From the NCBI GenBank assembly GCA_003505715.1, contig DNXU01000121.1, positions 1 to 6,168 of the forward strand: a stretch of 6,168 bases of DNA, given 5' to 3'. Both the position numbers and the translations under genes were made by a program. This stretch comes from Cyanobacteria bacterium UBA8803 (lineage in GTDB: Bacteria; Cyanobacteriota; Cyanobacteriia; Cyanobacteriales; Coleofasciculaceae). Below, piece after piece: positions 1 through 4,857 of the stretch (positions are counted from its first letter, which is position 1; each line of letters begins with the position of its first letter). The notes under the pieces are model-generated. The model was not told the DNA's origin. It made no database searches and was given only the letters and a program-made list of their open reading frames with translations.

Positions 1-6
1 GATGCC

Positions 7-48
7 CAATTACCAATTACCAATTACCAATTCCCCATTCCCCATTCC
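7..48. repeat. Short tandem heptamer repeat (CAATTAC / CCATTCC)
   Basis: Six consecutive 7-bp units can be read: CAATTAC three times, CAATTCC once, then CCATTCC twice. This is a short tandemly repeated repetitive (STRR) array of the sort common between cyanobacterial genes. It lies just beyond the stop codon of the kinase gene, which ends at 67. No gene is seen in it. Confidence 0.85.
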
Positions 49-66
49 AAGGTTAGTCTTTATATA

Positions 67-2040
67 TTACTGTGGGGGGGTGGGGGCGTTTTTGCTTACG
101 CTGAGTGTAAAGTTAGCCTGCTTTTGGGCAATCACGTCAATCAAGTAGTCGCCACCGTTGGGAAACTGAGCTTTCCAAAATTTTATCCCTGAGGCATCTG
201 GCACTAGCTCCCCGTCAGGATTGCGGATATCTAAGGTCACGTTACCTTCGATCACTTCTGCGGTTAGTTGTTGTCCTGGTTGAAGGCTAACTACATAGCG
301 CTTAATTTTCTGCGGTGTGGTTTGGCCGTCAAACTGAATTGCAGATTCACCTGAGGGAAAGTTAACCCGTTGCGTATCATAGGATGGGGACGGGGGCGGG
401 CTGTCTGTTGGCGTTGGTTTCGGCGACTCCGTTAAATTTAACCGTAGTTCGTAATCGCTCTGGGGTACGCCTTTAACTGTACGCATTTGAATGGTATAGT
501 CCCCAGTGAAAGGCAGTTTTCCTTGCCATTGCTGCACCCGCGTCGCCTGATTATCAACGGGTTGCCCGTCGGGTCCGAGTATGGTCATCAAGACACCTTC
601 ACTTGGGATAAAGGCTCTGAGCTGCTGGTCTTGTTTGCCTGGGATGATGTAATTAGCAGTTGTGTTTTCCCTTAAATTCCCTTCTCTTGAGAAAGGTTTA
701 CCGGGGGCTACAGATAACCTCTGACTAAAGGATTGAGCTTTTGGTGGGGTCGGGGATGGTGAGGGGGACTCGGTCTCCGTTGGCGATGGCGAGGGGGACT
801 CGGTCTCTGTTGGTGATGGCGAGGGGGACTCTGTTTCCGTGGGTAAGGGTGAAGGGGATTCTACAATGGGTTGCGTGGGTTGAGGTTCCCGCTTGTTGAC
901 AAAGGTACTAACTAGTGCCCAAGAGGTCAGTCCCGTCAACAAGGCTAAGGCTGTACCAATGCCCACTACTGCCCAAGGTTGCTCAAACAGTTTATTACTG
1001 TTGGGGTCACCGATGACTGGGTCGGGGCGTCCTGGAGTTCTGGCACTAGCTGGTTCAGGATCGGGGCGGCGTCCTACTGCTACCGTAGCCATGCGGGAGG
1101 CATTGGGATCTGGGGCTGAGGCAGGGGAGGGGCTGGTTTGCAGTGCTTGCAGTACTTCCATGGCGGATGGATAGCGATCGCCTGGTCTGTAACTCAGCAT
1201 TCGCTCCAGAACCCGAGCCAAGTCATCGCTAACATTGACCCACGAACGCCAGTTCCAAGTCAGCTGGGTGTTATCGAGGAGATCCCGTGGCTCTTTGCCA
1301 GTTAGGAGTACTACAGCTGTAACAGCTAAGGAATAAAGGTCGCTACTGGGATAAGAGCGACCAGTCTGGATTTGCTCGCTGGGTGCATAACCTACTTTAC
1401 CCACAGTTGTGGCTGGGGTTGAAACATCAGGGGATTGCATGCGAGTGGCTAGCTCTTTAACTACGCCGAAGTCAATCAGCACTGGCACCCTGTCCCGATT
1501 ACGCAAAATAATATTATCTGGGGTGATATCTCGGTGAATAATCCCTTTACTGTGGATATGTTCCAGTACGGGCAATAACTGCTGCAATAGCTGTCTGACC
1601 TCGGCCTCTGAGAAGACTGGAGCGATCGCCGATGGCATCTGGGTGGCTGGGGGGGAGCCAGAACTGGCAGGTGGCGTTTGTGGCTGAAAGCGACCGAGTT
1701 GGGCTAGGCGATCGTTAAGTAGGTCGCGGTAGGTTTTCCCCTCTACATAGTCCTGTACCAAAAACAGCCGCCCATCCTGCTCAAAAGTAGCTCGGAACTC
1801 AGGAACTTGGGGATGTCTGATCTGATAAAGTGTTGATGCCTCTCGCTGGAAGAGTTCCTTGGACTTGTCTAGCACTTGAGCCTCTGCTTGAGGCGGAATC
1901 AATTCCTTGAGAGCACAAGGTTCATTGAATCGGTTCAGGTCTTCTGCCAGGTAAGTCCGACCAAATCCGCCTTGACCAAGAACCCTGATCAAGTGGTAGC
2001 GATTTTGCAGAATAGTTCCAGAGACAATTGGTGGTTCCAT
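67..2040 (-). CDS. Membrane Ser/Thr protein kinase with tandem PPC-like extracytoplasmic domains
   Basis: This is a Hanks-type serine/threonine kinase that should phosphorylate proteins in the cytoplasm in response to something sensed outside the membrane. The kinase domain covers about residues 13-300. It has the glycine loop GQGGFG (22-27), ATP-anchoring Lys45, helix-C Glu67, catalytic HRDITPDN (169-176), DFG (190-192), an APE-like APSE (219-222), Asp234 and Arg289. All core catalytic residues are present; the usual Lys of HRDxKPxN is Thr173, a variant seen in some bacterial kinases. A Pro/Ser/Ala-rich insert (about 115-142) interrupts the domain before HRD. A Pro-rich linker leads to one membrane helix (about 355-380). 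A Pro/Ser/Thr/Glu spacer with three SPSPSPTETE-like decapeptides (about 395-430) follows. Two beta-rich repeats (about 436-537 and 555-648), each with a PDG turn and a G-DY motif, resemble PPC (bacterial pre-peptidase C-terminal) domains. The ATG at 2040 is chosen because the kinase fold begins about 12 residues in; no clear Shine-Dalgarno precedes it. The substrate is unknown. Confidence 0.93.
   Translation of the reverse strand: MEPPIVSGTILQNRYHLIRVLGQGGFGRTYLAEDLNRFNEPCALKELIPPQAEAQVLDKSKELFQREASTLYQIRHPQVPEFRATFEQDGRLFLVQDYVEGKTYRDLLNDRLAQLGRFQPQTPPASSGSPPATQMPSAIAPVFSEAEVRQLLQQLLPVLEHIHSKGIIHRDITPDNIILRNRDRVPVLIDFGVVKELATRMQSPDVSTPATTVGKVGYAPSEQIQTGRSYPSSDLYSLAVTAVVLLTGKEPRDLLDNTQLTWNWRSWVNVSDDLARVLERMLSYRPGDRYPSAMEVLQALQTSPSPASAPDPNASRMATVAVGRRPDPEPASARTPGRPDPVIGDPNSNKLFEQPWAVVGIGTALALLTGLTSWALVSTFVNKREPQPTQPIVESPSPLPTETESPSPSPTETESPSPSPTETESPSPSPTPPKAQSFSQRLSVAPGKPFSREGNLRENTTANYIIPGKQDQQLRAFIPSEGVLMTILGPDGQPVDNQATRVQQWQGKLPFTGDYTIQMRTVKGVPQSDYELRLNLTESPKPTPTDSPPPSPSYDTQRVNFPSGESAIQFDGQTTPQKIKRYVVSLQPGQQLTAEVIEGNVTLDIRNPDGELVPDASGIKFWKAQFPNGGDYLIDVIAQKQANFTLSVSKNAPTPPQ
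755..862 (-). repeat. 30-bp in-frame tandem repeat inside the kinase gene
   Basis: Three near-identical 30-bp units begin at 755, 785 and 815, followed by a degenerate fourth at 845. Each shares the core GAGGGGGACT on the plus strand and encodes one SPSPSPTETE-like decapeptide on the minus strand. Because 30 bp is a multiple of three, gain or loss of a unit would change spacer length without breaking the frame. The spacer lies between the membrane helix and the first PPC-like domain, so it probably acts as a flexible stalk through the periplasm or cell wall (inference). Confidence 0.85.
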
Positions 2041-2400
2041 GAGCGTGTCAATCAGGTTTTAAGGGGAAACAGGAACGATGTCTAGCACCCAGTTTAATGT
2101 CACTGGCAACAAGGCAGGTTGCTCCCTTCACTTCTCTTTAAGAGTATCGTGCATCAAGGGTCAGTATTCAGCCATCAGCCCTGTTGGTCTGTTGGTGTGT
2201 TGCCATACATCAAGTATCCTGGCTGTTGCAGAATATGCACTTGAATACCAGGACATTGTTGATTGTCTTTAAGGCTGAATGCTAACAATCAAAGCATGTC
2301 GCCAATCCTATGCTACCCTTGAGGATTTGGGAATTTCTCTTAGCTAAAACTTATCAATTTTTCTGTAGACTTTGTTCTAACTTATAATTTTTGCGGGTTT

Positions 2401-2414
2401 AAGGCATATGCCTT
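2401..2414. repeat. Perfect 14-bp palindrome AAGGCATATGCCTT
   Basis: The sequence equals its own reverse complement over 14 bases, centred on CATATG. It lies about 360 bp upstream of the kinase start and about 390 bp upstream of prs. It could be a protein-binding dyad, but no regulator family is recognised and it may be chance. Confidence 0.5.
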
Positions 2415-2484
2415 TAGGTAGACCTGGCTCTTAGGCTCCCATAGAGCATTGCCGCAATAATAATCGAGAATACGGCTATTAAAA

Positions 2485-2534
2485 GGGAATAGGGAATAGG
2501 AAAAACTGTCCCCTGTTCCCTATTGCCTATTGCC
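2485..2534. repeat. Heptamer repeat hairpin (GGGAATA / TATTGCC)
   Basis: Two GGGAATA units (2485-2498) followed by GG face an opposite-strand array ending in two TATTGCC units (2521-2534). The arms 2485-2500 and 2512-2527 pair at 14 of 16 positions around an 11-nt loop. This is a cyanobacterial-style short tandem repeat arranged as an inverted repeat. It sits in a promoter region rather than behind a gene, so a terminator role is not obvious. Confidence 0.75.
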
Positions 2535-2707
2535 TTCTTTGATGGAATAACCCTGGTTAACCGCCATGAGACAATATTGATTTTTTTATAGAAAAATGAA
2601 AATTGCTTATTAAATTCTTGTGCGCCATGAAGGTTAAGTATACAACTAATAAAATACCAGACCACGCTTTTTTATAAGTAATTCAAGTTCTCATGGGTTC
2701 AGAAGGG

Positions 2708-2739
2708 TTGACGTTACTAGACTGGTCAAGAGGTATAAA
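2708..2739 (+). promoter_or_regulatory. Possible prs promoter (weak)
   Basis: TTGACG (2708-2713) resembles a -35 box and TATAAA (2734-2739) resembles a -10 box. The 20-nt spacer is longer than the usual 16-18, so this is only a candidate. A second possible -10, TATAAC at 2755-2760, has no matching -35. Confidence 0.3.
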
Positions 2740-2793
2740 ATTCTTAAAAATGTTTATAACAGGTAATGCTAAGATTGCCTTGAAATGAGCTTC

Positions 2794-2798
2794 GAGGG
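2794..2798 (+). promoter_or_regulatory. prs: Ribosome binding site for prs (GAGGG)
   Basis: GAGGG lies 6 nt before the GTG at 2805. This spacing supports GTG as the real start, since the next in-frame ATG is at residue 43, inside the conserved domain. Confidence 0.7.
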
Positions 2799-2804
2799 TC
2801 TGCT

Positions 2805-3797
2805 GTGAGCAGTTCTGCAACTTTAACGTTTCCGCCTACACTGCCGCTGATTGCGGACAACAATCGTCTGCGACTGTTTTCTGGTTCTGCTAATGTTGGG
2901 CTTGCTACAGAGGTAGCTCGCTATCTCGGTATGGATTTAGGGCCAATGGTGCGCAAGCGCTTTGCGGATGGAGAGTTATACATCCAAATTCAAGAATCCA
3001 TTCGTGGTTGTGATGTTTACATAATTCAGCCAACCTGCCATCCGGTAAACGATAGCTTGATGGAATTGCTAATTATGATCGATGCCTGCCGTCGGGCGTC
3101 AGCACGGCAAATTACCGCAGTCATCCCTTACTATGGTTATGCTAGAGCAGATCGCAAAACTGCTGGGCGCGAGTCAATTACGGCCAAGCTAGTTGCTAAT
3201 CTGATTACCGAGGCGGGTGCCAATCGAATTTTAGCAATGGATTTGCATTCAGCTCAAATCCAGGGTTACTTCGACATTCCCTTTGACCATGTCTACGGTT
3301 CTCCAGTCATACTAGGTTACCTGGAGAGCAAGCAACTCTCTGACATTGTAGTCGTTTCACCAGATGTCGGTGGTGTTGCCAGAGCCAGAGCATTTGCGAA
3401 AAAGCTCAATGATGCCCCCTTGGCAATTATCGACAAGCGGCGGCAAGCTCATAATGTGGCAGAAGTAATGAATGTTATTGGCGATGTTAAGGGCAAAACT
3501 GCCGTGCTGGTAGACGATATGATTGATACCGCTGGCACTATTGCCGCAGGAGCCAACATTCTGCGGCAAGAGGGCGCTCGTCAAGTCTATGCCTGTGCTA
3601 CCCATGCGGTGTTTTCGCCACCTGCCATCGAGCGTCTCTCTAGTGGCATATTTGAAGAAGTGATCGTCACCAATACCATCCCGGTTCCCGATGCCAACCG
3701 CTTTAAACAGCTCACGGTGCTTTCAGTAGCTAACTTGCTAGGAGAAACGATCTGGCGGATTCACGAAGATAACTCAGTCAGCAGTATGTTTCGCTAG
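2805..3797 (+). CDS. prs: Ribose-phosphate pyrophosphokinase (PRPP synthase, class I)
   Basis: This cytoplasmic enzyme transfers pyrophosphate from ATP to ribose 5-phosphate, making PRPP for purine, pyrimidine, NAD, histidine and tryptophan synthesis and for nucleobase salvage. The 330 residues match the usual bacterial length of about 310-330. Visible family motifs are FADGE (53-57), the ATP-binding run PYYGYARADRK (108-118), the metal-binding DLH (146-148), the catalytic-loop KRR (211-213) and the PRPP-binding loop VDDMIDTAGT (236-245). All catalytic elements are intact. The first 20 residues or so are a non-conserved extension. Translation starts at GTG 2805, preceded by GAGGG. The stop TAG (3795-3797) overlaps the first heptamer of the array that follows. 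The gene stands alone, divergent from the kinase and convergent with the DUF3531-like gene, and is probably its own transcription unit. Confidence 0.97.
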   Translation: MSSSATLTFPPTLPLIADNNRLRLFSGSANVGLATEVARYLGMDLGPMVRKRFADGELYIQIQESIRGCDVYIIQPTCHPVNDSLMELLIMIDACRRASARQITAVIPYYGYARADRKTAGRESITAKLVANLITEAGANRILAMDLHSAQIQGYFDIPFDHVYGSPVILGYLESKQLSDIVVVSPDVGGVARARAFAKKLNDAPLAIIDKRRQAHNVAEVMNVIGDVKGKTAVLVDDMIDTAGTIAAGANILRQEGARQVYACATHAVFSPPAIERLSSGIFEEVIVTNTIPVPDANRFKQLTVLSVANLLGETIWRIHEDNSVSSMFR

Positions 3798-3869
3798 TTA
3801 TTAGTTATGAGTTATTAGTTATGAGTTATTAGTCGGCTTGGCCAATGGCTAATAACTAATAACTAATCA
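3796..3869. repeat. Heptamer array forming an inverted repeat between convergent genes
   Basis: Five 7-bp units alternate AGTTATT and AGTTATG (3796-3830). They face the opposite-strand units CTAATAA, CTAATAA and CTAATCA (3849-3869). The arms 3814-3832 and 3849-3867 pair at 18 of 19 positions, with a loop of about 16 nt that contains TTGGCCAA. The stop codons of prs (3795-3797, plus) and of the DUF3531-like gene (3867-3869, minus) both fall within the array. It may work as a bidirectional terminator, but the stem is AT-rich and there is no clean U-tract, so that role is inferred from position. Confidence 0.8.
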
Positions 3870-4334
3870 CAATAGGCGGCCATTTTCCTGAGATTCATAG
3901 AAGAGAGACTGCTTAGTCGTGTCTATCGGCCAATCTGGATTTTGGCCGCCGATGAGCAAGCGCTCAATCTGGACGTATTCCTTAGACAGCTGCTTAAGAG
4001 CGTTAATCAACACATCAAGTGCGATCGCGTCAGAGGTTCCCAAATCAAACCAGCAGCGCCCCCAAACTCCTTCATACTCAAACTCACCCTTATTATGCAT
4101 GAGTGCCATCAAGCTGCTTTCTTCTTCCCGGTCATCATAGTCTATGTAGCTGATATCAATTCCAACCTCCTGAACCTGTAGGTTTTCCGCGTTAAATCCT
4201 CCTAGTTTACCTAGGTAAAACCAAGAGTTGAAAAGCTCTTCGACATATTCTTTCTCCATCGGTGAAGGAATGGTGCTGAACTCTAACCAAATCCATAAAT
4301 CGAAAGGATTGTACTCGCGGAACTGTACTTGCAT
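3867..4334 (-). CDS. DUF3531-like conserved cyanobacterial protein, function unknown
   Basis: This is a 155-residue soluble acidic protein that I recognise from memory as resembling the DUF3531 family of cyanobacteria and plastid-bearing eukaryotes; no function is known to me. Family-like features are the start MQVQFREYNPFDLWIW, the block NSWFYLGKLGGFNAENLQVQ (36-55), EFEYEGVWGRCWFDLGTSDA (84-103) and the helix DVLINALKQL. No signal peptide, membrane helix or catalytic motif is seen. The reading frame extends to a TTG at 4343, but the ATG at 4334 is preferred because family members start at MQxQFRE; there is no strong Shine-Dalgarno for either. The stop TGA lies within the heptamer array shared with prs. 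The last residues (about 139-155) look unconserved. Confidence 0.85.
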   Translation of the reverse strand: MQVQFREYNPFDLWIWLEFSTIPSPMEKEYVEELFNSWFYLGKLGGFNAENLQVQEVGIDISYIDYDDREEESSLMALMHNKGEFEYEGVWGRCWFDLGTSDAIALDVLINALKQLSKEYVQIERLLIGGQNPDWPIDTTKQSLFYESQENGRLL

Positions 4335-4371
4335 AGCTGTCAATTATTTATTAGTTGACTCTAGTTCTAAA

Positions 4372-4540
4372 TTATGAGCGTTGTTGCCGCCAGAAAATAC
4401 CCAGATCGGCTATTTTTTGCATCTCGTACAACACATCAATGAAATTACTGCCACTTTCTTTCTCCATCTAAACTATCGGCAAGTACGAGTTTAAACTTAA
4501 AACCCATGGCCAGGAGTTCTCTAATTATTTGAGCGGCCAT
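4372..4540 (-). pseudogene. Frameshifted fragment of an IS701-like transposase
   Basis: Reading minus from 4540, one frame gives MAAQIIRELLAMGF, then KFKLVLADSLDGE, and stops at 4445. Shifting frame at the GAAAGAAA run (about 4455-4462) restores ESGSNFIDVLYEMQK, and this frame stops at 4372. Together these match the conserved core of IS4/IS701-group DDE transposases, where LADSxYGES carries a catalytic Asp; here the Tyr is replaced by Asp. A 4-bp duplication of GAAA explains the frameshift. Only about 40-55 residues of a protein normally near 400 remain. There are no visible inverted ends, so this is a dead remnant. The last dozen residues may not be transposase. Confidence 0.65.
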
Positions 4541-4758
4541 CTTGCGATCGCACCAAAAATTACTTTGAAGCGTCCCACTACCAGAAAGAGGTCGGTGACT
4601 TAATCCTTAATCGGATGTTTGGCTATACCACAGAAAAAATTCCCCCTGATTTTGGCGTTCTCCTCACACCCCATAATATCGAATCCCACCTAGCCAAGAT
4701 CCTTGATGACCACGGAAAAAAAACTCTTCCCATTCCCCTTCGGCTACGCTCAGGGTAA
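4525..4758 (+). pseudogene. Unidentified coding remnant lacking a start
   Basis: An open stretch between a stop at 4522-4524 and a TAA at 4756-4758 reads as protein-like sequence, with YFEASHYQKEVGDLILNRMF from 4561 and PPDFGVLLTPHNIES further on. The mix of hydrophobic and charged residues looks like a real protein rather than a random frame. There is no start codon or ribosome binding site at its left end (the first ATG is internal, at 4615). The right end runs into an intergenic repeat from about 4726. I do not recognise the family. It is probably an internal or C-terminal piece of a decayed gene, abutting the transposase scrap at about 4540. Confidence 0.4.
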
Positions 4759-4769
4759 ACCCATTCCCC
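4729..4769. repeat. CCCATTCCCC direct repeat flanking a GC-rich insert
   Basis: Identical 10-bp copies of CCCATTCCCC at 4729-4738 and 4760-4769 bracket a 21-bp segment containing CGGCTACGCTCAGGG. The same CCATTCC heptamer is found at 35-48 at the left end of the window. It looks like a mobile or expanding intergenic repeat common in cyanobacterial genomes (family assignment from memory). Confidence 0.6.
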
Positions 4770-4810
4770 ATATTTGAGTTTGGATTGCTATGATTGGAGC
4801 TTGCTTTAAT

Positions 4811-4829
4811 TTACTGACATCATCAGTAA
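4811..4829. promoter_or_regulatory. Perfect dyad TTACTGA-N5-TCAGTAA upstream of the URC1-type gene
   Basis: Two 7-bp perfect inverted arms separated by CATCA end 28 nt before the start codon at 4858. The spacing and symmetry fit either an operator for a dimeric regulator or a small leader hairpin. A possible -10 box TTTAAT (4805-4810) abuts it, with only a poor -35 (TTGGAT, 4780-4785, 19-nt spacer). It does not match the NtcA pattern GTA-N8-TAC. Confidence 0.45.
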
Positions 4830-4847
4830 TAGTCGGTGCAATCTACT

Positions 4848-4852
4848 AGGAG
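4848..4852 (+). promoter_or_regulatory. Ribosome binding site AGGAG for the URC1-type gene
   Basis: AGGAG lies 5 nt before the ATG at 4858 and 11 nt before a second in-frame ATG at 4864. Both are possible starts, differing by two residues; the closer one is chosen. Confidence 0.7.
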
Positions 4853-4857
4853 CCTGT

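Larger units (their letters stand above)
2041..2804. other. Divergent intergenic region between the kinase and prs
   Basis: About 760 bp separate two divergently transcribed genes, so it should carry both promoters. No convincing protein gene is seen. Small elements can be read. Two direct copies of CTGTTGGT lie at 2181-2196. An 8-bp inverted repeat TTGATTGT/ACAATCAA lies at 2259-2266 and 2285-2292. There is a perfect 14-bp palindrome at 2401-2414 and a heptamer hairpin at 2485-2534. The stretch from about 2300 to 2400 is AT-rich and featureless. A 5' leader or small RNA cannot be excluded. Confidence 0.6.

Noticed and set aside
7..48. Possible CRISPR array at the repeat-rich ends of the window
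   Set aside because: The units are 7 bp with no unique spacers, so these are short tandem repeats, not CRISPR.
893..1174. Plus-strand open frame of 93 residues opposite the kinase gene
   Set aside because: It is a shadow of the well-supported kinase frame and has no recognisable protein features.
2078..2272. Plus-strand 64-residue open frame after the kinase start
   Set aside because: No ribosome binding site, no recognisable family and an unremarkable composition; most likely chance in a promoter region.
2414..2665. An 83-residue minus-strand open frame with a hydrophobic C-terminal stretch
   Set aside because: It starts at GTG without a ribosome binding site, runs straight through the heptamer hairpin, and its hydrophobic part is partly repeat-encoded. 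No family is recognised.
4656..4672. CTCCTCACACC resembles the core motif of the cyanobacterial small RNA Yfr1
   Set aside because: There is no flanking stem-loop or terminator with a T-run, and the bases read in frame within the protein-like remnant (VLLTPH). Likely coincidence.
4770..4857. NtcA binding site expected for a nitrogen-salvage gene
   Set aside because: No GTA-N8-TAC pattern was found upstream of the URC1-type gene.
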